Both the position numbers and the translations under genes were made by a program. This document shows positions 18,124-27,396 of a DNA stretch of 64,000 bases, one piece after another. A model generated the notes under the pieces. That model searched no databases, was not told where the DNA came from, and was given only the letters and a program-made list of their open reading frames with translations. How positions within the stretch are numbered: the first letter of the stretch is position 1; each line of letters starts with the position of its first letter. Origin of the DNA: Crocinitomix algicola (GTDB lineage Bacteria > Bacteroidota > Bacteroidia > Flavobacteriales_D > Crocinitomicaceae); NCBI RefSeq assembly GCF_001661595.2, contig NZ_LYPF02000020.1:1-64000 (forward strand), given 5' to 3'.

Positions 18124-19551
18124 GTGATAAAAAATAGACCAACTAAATCATTAGCGTTTATAATTATTACTGTACTGTTTTTTTTATGGGGCAGTATCAC
18201 TTCTATAAATGATGTTTTAGTTCAGATTTATAAGAATTCGCATAATTTGTCAGAGTTTCAATCCATGTTACTATTTCTCTCTTTCTTTGGGGCTTATGGT
18301 ATCGGTTCAACGGTTTATTTTTTTTACTCACAAAAAAAAGGAGATCCAATAAATAAACTTGGGTATAAAAAAGGAATTCAGTTAGGTTTAATAATTTCAG
18401 GTATCGGCTGTGCCTCGCTTTACCCTTTAATGGAATTTAATAATTTTTATATCTATTTAGCTGCATTTTTCACAATTGGACTTGGGATAACTTTACTTCA
18501 AATATCCTGCAATCCGTATATAGCAATATTAGGGCCCGAACATAGCGCAAGTACACGACTCAATTTATCGCAAGGGTTCAATTCTTTGGGCACTACAATT
18601 GGCCCTTTATTTGCTGGATATTTTATTTTAAACTATATGTCAAGTGATCTTGCGATTCAGCAACTATATTTGATGTGTGGAATGATATTCATTCTTTTTT
18701 CCGTTCTGTTGATTTTTGTCAAACTTCCCCACTATAAAAACGATGAACAAGTATTATTAAGTGGTTCGGTGTTCCAATTCTCCAATTTAAAATATGGCAT
18801 GCTAGCGATTTTCTTTTATGTTGGTGCAGAAGTGATGATTGGTGCTAAAATCATGCCCTACCTCAGTCTGCCTGAAATTGGCGGACTCTCTGCCAATGAC
18901 GCAGCATCCTATTTAGGAATTTATTGGGGCGGAGCGATGATTGGGAGGTTAGGAATTGCTGTAATTTCTAACCCAAACTACACTTTGCCAAAAAAAATAG
19001 TAGGAGGCGGTATTACAATTAGTATCACCTTTTTAATTGTTGTGTTTTTCATAACAATCAAATCACAATTTTTGGATGCAGGTATTCCTTTTCAATTTGA
19101 ATTATTGGCCTCAAAATATACGTTTGTATTAATGGAAATAAAAACAATAACGCTATTCATTTTTGGACAGTATATATTAATGCTAATTTTTGGTAAATCA
19201 TCAAATAATCTATTGAGTATTTTTTCAGCCATTATATTAGTCCTCTTATTAGTAGCTTATTTTTTTGAAGGCAAAATTGCTTTTTGGTGTATTCTTTCAA
19301 TTGGATTATTTAATTCAATTTTGTGGTCAAATATTTTCACTTTATCGATAAAAGGTTTAAACGAGTTTACCAGTCAAGGTTCCTCTCTTTTAGTGATAAT
19401 GATAATAGGTGGAGCAATTCTCCCTCTGGGAATGGGATTGGTGTCTGATCATTTTGGAAGCGTAAAATATGGTTTCCTCTTTCCAATAATTTCTTATCTT
19501 TACATCCTCTATTTCGGCCTATTCGGAAGTAGAACAAAGCAAAATATATGA
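18124..19551 (+). CDS. MFS sugar permease (FucP/GluP-like)
   Basis: A 475-aa, 12-helix transporter of the FHS/FucP group (fucose, glucose, galactose: H+ symport). The first helix begins LAFIIITVLFFLWGSITSIND, matching the family start FFLWG-x5-ND. Further helices run to the C-terminus, with LGITLLQISCNPYIA as a second family block. I place the start at GTG 18124. The longer form from TTG 18061 adds 21 residues unlike family members, although it cannot be excluded. The hexokinase gene overlaps its stop by 4 nt, so uptake and phosphorylation are coupled. The substrate is probably mannose or glucose released by the GH92 enzyme two genes on. Confidence 0.88.
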   Translation: MIKNRPTKSLAFIIITVLFFLWGSITSINDVLVQIYKNSHNLSEFQSMLLFLSFFGAYGIGSTVYFFYSQKKGDPINKLGYKKGIQLGLIISGIGCASLYPLMEFNNFYIYLAAFFTIGLGITLLQISCNPYIAILGPEHSASTRLNLSQGFNSLGTTIGPLFAGYFILNYMSSDLAIQQLYLMCGMIFILFSVLLIFVKLPHYKNDEQVLLSGSVFQFSNLKYGMLAIFFYVGAEVMIGAKIMPYLSLPEIGGLSANDAASYLGIYWGGAMIGRLGIAVISNPNYTLPKKIVGGGITISITFLIVVFFITIKSQFLDAGIPFQFELLASKYTFVLMEIKTITLFIFGQYILMLIFGKSSNNLLSIFSAIILVLLLVAYFFEGKIAFWCILSIGLFNSILWSNIFTLSIKGLNEFTSQGSSLLVIMIIGGAILPLGMGLVSDHFGSVKYGFLFPIISYLYILYFGLFGSRTKQNI

Positions 19552-20492
19552 GTACTTACTTAGGAGTAGATATTGGTGGAACCAATGTGTGTTATGGAAT
19601 TTCAAATGCTGATGGTGAAATCCTTTATGAAAATTCTTTTAAAACTGATTCTTTTAAAACTGCCGACGAACTTGTGAGTAAAATTCACTCAGATTTAAAG
19701 CGAAAACAGCCACTCGCTGGAATTGGAATTGGGGCTCCCAGTGTCAATGAAAGAACGCAGTGCATTGAGTTCGCTCCAAATTTAAATTGGGGCGATATTG
19801 TTCCAATTCAAAAGATTTTTCAAGAGAAATTTGACATTGAAACAGTGGCTGTTAACGACGCTAATGCAGCGGCTATTGGTGAAAAAACCTATGGTGACGC
19901 TCCTGAAATGAAGAATTTTGGCGTGATTACTTTAGGTACGGGTATTGGACTTGGACTATATATCAATAATGAAGTTGTTATTGGTGCCAATGGTTTAGCA
20001 GGTGAACTTGGACATTCCATTATTCGCCCGGACGGACGAGAATGTAAATGTGGGAACCTCGGATGTTTAGAAACTTATATTGCAAAAGAAGGGATTGTTC
20101 GCACAGCCAAAGAAAAACTAGAGTTTTCGAGTGGAGGTTCATTGTTAAATAATATTTCGCCCAGTGAGCTATCACCTACGGAAATCTTTAAAGCTGCAAG
20201 AAAAGAAGACCCAGTAGCCTTGGAGGTAGTTGATTTAGTCACAAAGGATTTAGCTTTCGCAATTTCTAACCTCGTCAACATTTTAGATCTGGAATGCGTA
20301 TTTTTAACAGGTGGTATTGCAAAAAATGGAAATTTATTAAAACGCAAGACAGAAAAGCATTTAAAAACGCTCATCTTACCAAATTTAAGAGACAAATCCT
20401 TTATCAAAATAAGTTCTATTAACGATAAGAATAGTGGGGTTTTGGGAGCGATTGCATCAATTCATTCGAAAGTTGGAATTCTACTCTCTTAG
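19548..20492 (+). CDS. ROK family sugar kinase (glucokinase/mannokinase type)
   Basis: A 314-aa ATP-dependent hexokinase. Features: phosphate-binding GVDIGGTNVCYG at 6-17, catalytic Asp104 in VNDANAAAIGE, LGTGIGLGLYIN, and the ROK zinc site made of His156, Cys166, Cys168 and Cys173 (CKCGNLGC). The start overlaps the MFS gene (ATGA). It should phosphorylate the hexose imported by the permease. The GH92 mannosidase next door makes mannose a likely substrate, but ROK glucokinases are often promiscuous. Confidence 0.92.
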   Translation: MSTYLGVDIGGTNVCYGISNADGEILYENSFKTDSFKTADELVSKIHSDLKRKQPLAGIGIGAPSVNERTQCIEFAPNLNWGDIVPIQKIFQEKFDIETVAVNDANAAAIGEKTYGDAPEMKNFGVITLGTGIGLGLYINNEVVIGANGLAGELGHSIIRPDGRECKCGNLGCLETYIAKEGIVRTAKEKLEFSSGGSLLNNISPSELSPTEIFKAARKEDPVALEVVDLVTKDLAFAISNLVNILDLECVFLTGGIAKNGNLLKRKTEKHLKTLILPNLRDKSFIKISSINDKNSGVLGAIASIHSKVGILLS

Positions 20493-20494
20493 TT

Positions 20495-23392
20495 ATGAGA
20501 AAGCCACATTTAATTGGCCTTTTGGCTACTCTTTTTCCAATAGTACTTTTTTCACAAAATTACGCTAAAAAGGTCGACCCATTCATTGGGACAGGAGGAC
20601 ATGGACACACATACCCTGGGGTATCTGCGCCATTTGGTATGATTCAATTATCGCCAGACTCTAGATTAGAAGGGTGGGACGGATGCGGCGGATACCATTA
20701 TTCAGATTCTGTGATTTATGGATTTAGTCATACGCATTTAAGTGGAACGGGGGTTTCAGATTATGGAGACTTATTAATCATGCCATTCATCGGTAATAAT
20801 ATTTGGAAAAATGGTTACCCGACTGATCAAGGATATGGATCAAAATTTCAACATAAAAACGAAAATGCGCATGCTGGATTTTATAGTGTATTATTAGAAA
20901 AGCATAATATAAAGGTGGACTTAACAACCACGGAAAGATGTGGCTTCCATCGTTACACTTACCCCAAATGGGAAAAGAAAAAAGTAATAATTGACCTTGA
21001 GCATAGAGACATGCTACTTGGTTCTGATTTAATTTTATTAAATGACTCTACACTGATTGGTAGTAGAATATCCAAAGCATGGGCGACTGAACAACATTTT
21101 TATTTCACAATACAGTTTTCTGAAAAAGCGTTAAAAACAAGTATAAAAAAAGACGAAAAGGGAAATCCGTTAAAAATGATACTTGAATTTGGTCATGCCC
21201 AACCTGAACTTCAGGTGAAAGTTGGTATATCAGCAGTTGATATTACCGGTGCAAAGAATAATCTAAAAAAAGAGATGCCGCATTGGGATTTTTCGAGTTA
21301 TCAAAAAGATTGCGAAAAAAGTTGGAATCAGGAGTTAGGTAAAATTGATCTTTCAACGGTTGACCCAAATATTGAAACAACCTTCTACACTGCTCTCTAT
21401 CATAGTTTTTTAAATCCAAACCTTTTTAGTGATGTCGATGGACGATACAGAGGATTAGATAAAAACATCCACAAATCAAATACGAGCAAAAAATATACCG
21501 TCTTTTCACTGTGGGATACGTTTAGAGCAACTCACCCACTCTTCACAATTACTCAGCGAGAGAGAACAATACATTTCATTAATACTTTTTTGTCACAATA
21601 CAATCAAGGTGGGATTATTCCAATTTGGGAATTGTCAGCAAATTATACAGGATGTATGATAGGGTATCACGCGATCCCGGTAATTGTAGATGCTTATATC
21701 AAAGGAATTAGAGATTTTGATACTGAATTAGCACTCGAGGCTATGATGCACAGTGCAAATCAAAATCACCTTGGCTTGCATGCATATAAATCAAAAGGTT
21801 ATATTTCATCAGAAGATGAATCGGAATCCGTTTCAAAGACTTTAGAATATGCTTATGATGATTGGTGTATTGCTGTTTTTGCTGATTCATTAGGTAAAGA
21901 CTCAATTGCGAATCACTTCTATCGTCGATCACAACATTATAAGAATATTATTCATCCCAAATCTAAATTCGCGCAACCCCGCTACAATGGCGGATGGAAA
22001 CCCGGGTTTCTACCTGAAGAAGTAACATTCGATTATACGGAAGCGAATTCTTGGCAATATTCTTTATTCGCACCTCATGATGTGGAGGGATTGACTAAAA
22101 TTCTTGGCGGAAAGGATAGTCTAGAAGCTTGGCTAGATCGATTATTTACTGCTGATTCTAAAACTTTAGGTAGACACCAGGTAGACATTACCGGACTTAT
22201 TGGACAATATGCCCATGGAAACGAGCCAAGTCATCATATGGCCTATTTATATAATTTCACAAATACACCCCATAAAACTCAACATTATGTAAATAAAATA
22301 TTAACCAATTTATATTCAGATCAACCAGATGGTTTGAGTGGAAATGAAGATTGCGGACAAATGTCTTCATGGTACGTCTTAAGTTCTCTCGGTTTATACT
22401 CTTTTGCTCCAGGTTCAGACACCTATCTTTTAGGTGCTCCAATAATTGATGAGGCCATCCTTAAATTGGAAAATGAAAAAGTTTTTAAAATACAACGCAA
22501 AAATTATAAAAAAGGACAACAATATGTATCTGCTATATTTTTAAATGGAGAGCCGCTGAGCAGAAACTACATTCATCACCATGAAATCCTAAATGGCGGA
22601 AATTTAACATTTGAAATGAGTAATCAACCAAGCCTAAATTTAACCGCTGCACCGAAATCTCTTGTTTCAAAAAGTTTATTGATTCCTTCGCCGTATATTG
22701 GAGACCCTAACCCTTCATTTGACCAAAAACGAACTGTCTCTATTCATTCCAGTTACAATGGGAAAGGCATTATTCGATACACTACAGATGGAACCATTCC
22801 GAATCATAAATCGAAAAAATATAAAAAGCCTATTAAAATCAAAGAAGACACAAAAATCAGCGCAATAGAATTCGTTGACTCTTCAAAAAGTTTTCCAATT
22901 ACAGCCAATTTTAAAAGAGTAGATTCAGATTGGATGATTGCCATTGATGCCAACTACTCCAATCAATATTCAGCTGGCGGAGAACGAGCGCTAATTGATC
23001 AAATTACTGGTGGTACGGATTTTAGAACGGGCCCATGGCAAGGCTATTACGATCAAGATTTAGTCGTTACCTTAAATTTTAATGAAATAATTAAATTTTC
23101 TACTTTTGAAATGCGTTTTCTGCAAGACATAAAGTCTTGGATTTGGTTGCCGAAAGAGCTAGAATTACAAATTTCTGAAGACGGACAAAACTGGTTCACA
23201 ATTGAAACTCTCACCCACAAACTACCTATTGACCAATACGGTGCAATTATACATCCTTTAGTTTTGAAGAAAGAAATCAAAACCCAACATTTAAGAATTA
23301 TCGCTAGAAATAGAGGAGAGTGTCCAACGTGGCATTTAGGAAATGGCAACCCTTCTTGGATATTTGCAGACGAAATTTTCATTCGAGAATAA
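20495..23392 (+). CDS. GH92 family exo-alpha-mannosidase with C-terminal chitobiase-like domains
   Basis: A 965-aa exported glycosidase. The signal peptide ends near residue 20. The GH92 domain begins KVDPFIGTGGHGHTYPG and contains WDTFRATHPLF and GNEPSHHMAYLY, diagnostic blocks of these Ca-dependent alpha-mannosidases, which trim N-glycans or mannans. After about residue 745 come a chitobiase/hexosaminidase C-terminal-like segment (RYTTDGTIPNHKSKKY) and an F5/8-type carbohydrate-binding-like domain (about 810-965). No T9SS or lipobox signal is visible, so it is probably periplasmic. It starts 2 nt after the kinase gene, in the same operon. Confidence 0.94.
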   Translation: MRKPHLIGLLATLFPIVLFSQNYAKKVDPFIGTGGHGHTYPGVSAPFGMIQLSPDSRLEGWDGCGGYHYSDSVIYGFSHTHLSGTGVSDYGDLLIMPFIGNNIWKNGYPTDQGYGSKFQHKNENAHAGFYSVLLEKHNIKVDLTTTERCGFHRYTYPKWEKKKVIIDLEHRDMLLGSDLILLNDSTLIGSRISKAWATEQHFYFTIQFSEKALKTSIKKDEKGNPLKMILEFGHAQPELQVKVGISAVDITGAKNNLKKEMPHWDFSSYQKDCEKSWNQELGKIDLSTVDPNIETTFYTALYHSFLNPNLFSDVDGRYRGLDKNIHKSNTSKKYTVFSLWDTFRATHPLFTITQRERTIHFINTFLSQYNQGGIIPIWELSANYTGCMIGYHAIPVIVDAYIKGIRDFDTELALEAMMHSANQNHLGLHAYKSKGYISSEDESESVSKTLEYAYDDWCIAVFADSLGKDSIANHFYRRSQHYKNIIHPKSKFAQPRYNGGWKPGFLPEEVTFDYTEANSWQYSLFAPHDVEGLTKILGGKDSLEAWLDRLFTADSKTLGRHQVDITGLIGQYAHGNEPSHHMAYLYNFTNTPHKTQHYVNKILTNLYSDQPDGLSGNEDCGQMSSWYVLSSLGLYSFAPGSDTYLLGAPIIDEAILKLENEKVFKIQRKNYKKGQQYVSAIFLNGEPLSRNYIHHHEILNGGNLTFEMSNQPSLNLTAAPKSLVSKSLLIPSPYIGDPNPSFDQKRTVSIHSSYNGKGIIRYTTDGTIPNHKSKKYKKPIKIKEDTKISAIEFVDSSKSFPITANFKRVDSDWMIAIDANYSNQYSAGGERALIDQITGGTDFRTGPWQGYYDQDLVVTLNFNEIIKFSTFEMRFLQDIKSWIWLPKELELQISEDGQNWFTIETLTHKLPIDQYGAIIHPLVLKKEIKTQHLRIIARNRGECPTWHLGNGNPSWIFADEIFIRE

Positions 23393-23458
23393 GTTCGTCT
23401 TAACAAATATTAGCTAATATTTATTCAATTGAATTTTCTTAAGGACTACTTTTATAAT

Positions 23459-24268
23459 ATGAAATTATCCAAACTAATTCTATTTACTGCGTTTATTTTG
23501 TCACTATTTGGCTCAAGTTGCAGTTTTAACAAGTCTTTTTTTCATCCTAATCCAGAATTTGTAGCAACACCACCCGATGCAAGTAGTGGATATTATCAAT
23601 TAGGGCTAAAGGATTCAATACACTATCTTTTCTACGAGCGCGAAAACCCTATTGCATCAATTTTTTTACTGCATGGAAATGCAGGAACCTTAAATGGGTG
23701 GAGTGAAGTTGCTGACCTATATTATCAAGCAGGTTATCAGGTTTTTATTATCGACTATCCATCCTTTGGAAACTCAACAGGTGAGGCAACATACAAAAAT
23801 ATAATACGTGCAGGAAAACTCGGGGCACTAGCCTTTAACAATCATCAAAAAGTAAAAGGTACAAAACGAATAATTATGGGGCTATCATTAGGAGGTAATT
23901 TAGCAACAATGGTCGCTGTTGAGCATCCGGATTGTTTTGACGCTTTGGTAATAGAGGGTGCCTTTGACACACAAAAAGGAGCCGCGAGAGCACGTTTAAA
24001 CCGTCCGTTTAAATTCATCGGAAACCTTTTAGTTAAAAATCATATTAAAGCACATGAATACTTAAAAAATTGGACGAAACCTTTATTAATAATACACAGT
24101 ACTGAAGATGAAGCTTGTCCTTTTGAAATGGCCGAGCGAATGTATAATAGTGCTACATCTACCAACAACAAAGAATTATGGACAATTAAAGGGCCGCACC
24201 TCAAAGGGTTAAGTTATGATTTTGATTTGTACCTTATAAAAATTAAAAACCTGTTTAACAAAAAGTAA
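23459..24268 (+). CDS. Alpha/beta hydrolase, predicted lipoprotein
   Basis: A 269-aa serine hydrolase. From the ATG at 23459 it has a lipoprotein signal ending FGSSC; the upstream TTG at 23429 would add 10 residues in front of this signal and is unlikely. Fold marks: FLLHGNAGTLNGW (oxyanion region), nucleophile Ser143 in GLSLGGN, an acid in STEDEACPF and a catalytic-type His in GPHLKG. It resembles the BEM46/YfhR-like hydrolases; the substrate is unknown. It lies 66 nt after the GH92 gene and may share the transcript. It ends exactly where the convergent nuclease-like gene ends (no gap). Confidence 0.85.
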   Translation: MKLSKLILFTAFILSLFGSSCSFNKSFFHPNPEFVATPPDASSGYYQLGLKDSIHYLFYERENPIASIFLLHGNAGTLNGWSEVADLYYQAGYQVFIIDYPSFGNSTGEATYKNIIRAGKLGALAFNNHQKVKGTKRIIMGLSLGGNLATMVAVEHPDCFDALVIEGAFDTQKGAARARLNRPFKFIGNLLVKNHIKAHEYLKNWTKPLLIIHSTEDEACPFEMAERMYNSATSTNNKELWTIKGPHLKGLSYDFDLYLIKIKNLFNKK

Positions 24269-25495
24269 CTACTTAGGTTTAACGAATTTAAAACTTTTAC
24301 TATCGCTCCATTTTACAATGTACGTTCCTGGATTAATTCCTTTTAAATCGTGTGAATTATTTGAAGGTGAAATCTGGATGGTATCGATTAAAGTACCATC
24401 AACCCGATACAAAACCATTTCTGTATCTTTTTCGTCAAAATCAAATCGTAACATTTGATTTTCAGCGTCATAATAAATCGTATTTGAAACCTCCCCTTTA
24501 TTACTTGGCGTACTTAAATGACCTGTGTTTACTAATATATCCAATCGAACAGGCAAATGATCAGACATCCAATAAAGACTTTCAATTACGTCCTCAGGTT
24601 CTTCAGTATTTATAGGACTATCGATAAGCGACTTATTAAATCTAACTCCATCCTGACCCATTGCGTGATAAGATTCAGGAATATAATATAAATTATTTGC
24701 TCCAGACATAATGTCCTCCCCTACTAGAATTATATCGAAGCGATCGTCCATTCCGCCATAAGCTCCTCCATCAATATCTGTCGTCCTCGTACTTTGAGTA
24801 TGAAGCCATGAAAAATCACTGTTATTATGCCAATTTCCAGGAGCAGCTATCGGATCAAATAACGGAACATGTCCTCCATTCAAAGCGGTATTCCACCCTG
24901 GTTCTATTGCACTACCATAAAAATTAAAATCACCAGCTAAAATTATATTTTCAGCATTTGCTCGAGTATCTAAATATGATTTAAATGCTATCAATTCTGC
25001 ATTTCGTTCGGCTTCAAATCCACTTGATGCCTTTAAATGGCAAGCGTATGCATATAGAAATATTGTATCATCACGATAAGCTAAATCCTCTGTTTTGTAA
25101 AAAAGCACATATTCATTGATATCTCTCAAATCTGTTTCAATTACATTTTGTTCTTTTAACCCAAGTTTATCTGTATTGTAGTATAGTTCATTTTGCGTAT
25201 CTGGTCCTGGAACATAATCTGCCATATCATAAAAATCAATTTCATCTTCGTTCAAGGCGTTGTACAAAATATTATCTGCCCCTGCTCCATTTGTCAATTC
25301 ACACACAATTAAAACATCCGGTAATTCGTGTTGAACAATCGTTTTAAGTTTAGAAATACGCTCAGGGTTTACCCCAGGAAATTTCAACAAATTATAAGAC
25401 ATTACTTTTAATGTGTCTAAATCTTGGCAATGAGCGATTGGATGGACGAAAAAGAATAAAAGAAACAATGAAATCCGATAATAAAGATGTTGCAT
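24269..25495 (-). CDS. Secreted endonuclease/exonuclease/phosphatase family protein with T9SS sorting domain
   Basis: A 408-aa protein: signal peptide to about residue 22 (AHCQD), EEP catalytic domain about 27-310, and a type A T9SS domain about 335-408 ending in YIVKWSDSKSFKFVKPK. EEP residues are clear: VMSYNLLKFP, AGDFNFYGS and SDHLPVRLD. Members are DNases, sphingomyelinases or inositol/lipid phosphodiesterases, all Mg-dependent. The gene follows phoX by 21 nt, so a phosphodiester-to-phosphate scavenging role is likely. The exact substrate is unknown. The 3' end abuts the convergent hydrolase gene. Confidence 0.9.
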   Translation of the reverse strand: MQHLYYRISLFLLFFFVHPIAHCQDLDTLKVMSYNLLKFPGVNPERISKLKTIVQHELPDVLIVCELTNGAGADNILYNALNEDEIDFYDMADYVPGPDTQNELYYNTDKLGLKEQNVIETDLRDINEYVLFYKTEDLAYRDDTIFLYAYACHLKASSGFEAERNAELIAFKSYLDTRANAENIILAGDFNFYGSAIEPGWNTALNGGHVPLFDPIAAPGNWHNNSDFSWLHTQSTRTTDIDGGAYGGMDDRFDIILVGEDIMSGANNLYYIPESYHAMGQDGVRFNKSLIDSPINTEEPEDVIESLYWMSDHLPVRLDILVNTGHLSTPSNKGEVSNTIYYDAENQMLRFDFDEKDTEMVLYRVDGTLIDTIQISPSNNSHDLKGINPGTYIVKWSDSKSFKFVKPK

Positions 25496-25516
25496 AATAA
25501 GATTTAAAAGACTTTG

Positions 25517-27205
25517 TTACTTTAAGTAGTTATAATGTGTGAGCTTTTCAAGTAGTTCACCCGTAATTGCTACAACAGATGGTTTAGGAATTCCATCAGC
25601 ATCAAATGGCCATTTACTGGTAGTTTTTTCAATACTTTCTGATAGTTCCCCAGGATGTTGAACACTTAAAAAAAGAGTTTTCCCGTCAGGAGCAAACCAT
25701 GGACCAGTCAATTCTGCATCTGTTGGAGCTGAAGCGACTTGAATAACCTCTCCTTCCCGTTCACCGTAGCGAGGAATCACAAATAAGCCGTTATTTTTAA
25801 ATGAATTATAAGGTTTTTCAGGATGATTCATTGATGTTCCTGAAATATCAGAAGTAATCCAAAGATTTCCTGCTAAATCAAAAGCCAAATTATCTGGACA
25901 AGAAAATCCATTCGCTTCTCCTCCTGCCTTGTATGTTGATGCTTTGAAAGAAAGTGCATCGTATGCCCCTTTGTCTTCTTCAATTTTTAAAATCGAACCA
26001 TGAAAATCTCCCTTAGCTTTATTATTTGTAAGAGAAACAAAAATATGGCCAGTAATAGGATCTATTTCGATATCCTCTGGGCGATTTAATGGAGTGGCTC
26101 CTAAAATTTTTGCAGCTTCTCGTGCTCTTATTAAAACTTCGGTTTGATTAGTGAATCTTTCCTGCAATTTTGACTGAGTTTCCCACACCATTGGTATCCA
26201 TATTCCATTGATTGTATCAGCCACATAAAGAGTTCCTTCTTTCAATGAGCCGGGTTTAGATGAAATGAATTTATAAAGGTGTTCATCATTCTTATCATCA
26301 CCCGAATAAGCCACAATGCGTTTATCTTGCAATTCAAACAAAGTACAACATTCATGTGCAAACCTTCCCAAAGCCACGTGTTTAAGAGCTTTTCCGTTTT
26401 GCGGATTAACTTCCACAACCCAACCATAATGTTCGGGTGGAAAATCATAAAATAAATCCCAACCCATGCTGCTCATTCTTTTAGAGGCTACATTTTGTGC
26501 ATCAAATTCACGTTCTCCAAAAAAACTATCATAATTTTCCTCACAAGTTAAAAAAGTATTCCATGGTGTAATACCTCCAGAACAATTACTATTGGTACCT
26601 ATAGCCTCTTTCGCTCCATAAATGGGCTCATCCCAATTGAATTTAATTTTTGTGTGTCCCGTTATTCTTCTATTGCGCGGATCATTAAGAATCGGTTTCC
26701 ATTTTCCATTCACTTTTTGAACACGAACGATCGAACCGCCAACATTGTACATTTCCTTATTCACTTGATCGACTGTGCGATGTTCACTTGGATTTTTTAA
26801 TTCGTTACGATTAAATCCTGACACAAACAATGGATTTACATATTCATGGTTCACCCACAACAGTCCGTCATTGGGGTTGTCATCGGATATTGGAATAAAA
26901 CAATTGAAGTCATTATTAAATCCGAAAGTATCTTTTTCATTTATCTTTTCTCCCCAACTTAACACCACATGATAACTTAATCCTTGCGCCAATAATAAAT
27001 CGTCTTTGTCGGTAGGTTTTATACCTTTAACCTCTATTTTTTTAAGACGATTAAAATAATTTTCATCGTTTTTGACTTTTTTTAAGGGTGTTGTGTTATT
27101 TCCACAGCCGGCTAAGAATGGAGGTATTATTGTAAGCCCCACTGAAGCCTTGCCTAAAAATGATATAAACTCTCGACGATCGTAAACGTTTGACTTCTTT
27201 TCCAT
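25517..27205 (-). CDS. PhoX family phosphatase (DUF839), Tat-exported lipoprotein
   Basis: A 562-aa protein from the ATG at 27205 (a GTG at 27211 is also in frame). The N-terminus has a twin-arginine signal (DRREFISFLGKASVG) that ends in a lipobox (FLAGC), so it is probably Tat-exported and lipid-anchored. PhoX/DUF839 signatures include GLLWVNHEY, GGITPWNTFLTCEENYDS and FAPDGKTLFLSVQHPG. PhoX enzymes are Ca/Fe-dependent alkaline phosphatases induced by phosphate starvation. An inverted repeat covers the start codon (separate entry). First gene of a two-gene operon with the T9SS EEP protein. Confidence 0.9.
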   Translation of the reverse strand: MEKKSNVYDRREFISFLGKASVGLTIIPPFLAGCGNNTTPLKKVKNDENYFNRLKKIEVKGIKPTDKDDLLLAQGLSYHVVLSWGEKINEKDTFGFNNDFNCFIPISDDNPNDGLLWVNHEYVNPLFVSGFNRNELKNPSEHRTVDQVNKEMYNVGGSIVRVQKVNGKWKPILNDPRNRRITGHTKIKFNWDEPIYGAKEAIGTNSNCSGGITPWNTFLTCEENYDSFFGEREFDAQNVASKRMSSMGWDLFYDFPPEHYGWVVEVNPQNGKALKHVALGRFAHECCTLFELQDKRIVAYSGDDKNDEHLYKFISSKPGSLKEGTLYVADTINGIWIPMVWETQSKLQERFTNQTEVLIRAREAAKILGATPLNRPEDIEIDPITGHIFVSLTNNKAKGDFHGSILKIEEDKGAYDALSFKASTYKAGGEANGFSCPDNLAFDLAGNLWITSDISGTSMNHPEKPYNSFKNNGLFVIPRYGEREGEVIQVASAPTDAELTGPWFAPDGKTLFLSVQHPGELSESIEKTTSKWPFDADGIPKPSVVAITGELLEKLTHYNYLK

Positions 27206-27251
27206 CAACACTATATGTTTTTATTTATCCTTCAACTAAAATAGTGTTGAT
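27204..27251 (-). promoter_or_regulatory. Inverted repeat covering the phoX start codon
   Basis: ATCAACACTAT (27204-27214) and ATAGTGTTGAT (27241-27251) are perfect 11-nt inverted copies separated by 26 nt. On the minus-strand mRNA the 3' arm runs into the first two bases of the phoX ATG. Folding would hide the start codon. It may equally be a DNA operator for a dimeric regulator. Confidence 0.45.
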
Positions 27252-27339
27252 ATATGGAACATCAAAGTCAATTATTAAAATTAAACTACAACTGTTAATA
27301 AGATGATACCAATTCGTATTTCTATATTCAAATTGACTA

Positions 27340-27347
27340 TATCTTTG
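27340..27347 (+). promoter_or_regulatory. -7 box for the Gfo/Idh/MocA gene
   Basis: TATCTTTG matches TAnnTTTG and ends 49 nt before the ATG at 27397. No clear -33 TTG lies at standard spacing. Confidence 0.4.
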
Positions 27348-27396
27348 CAACATCCACAGTAGTTGCATTGTGGACAACAATAAATAAAATAGCAAT

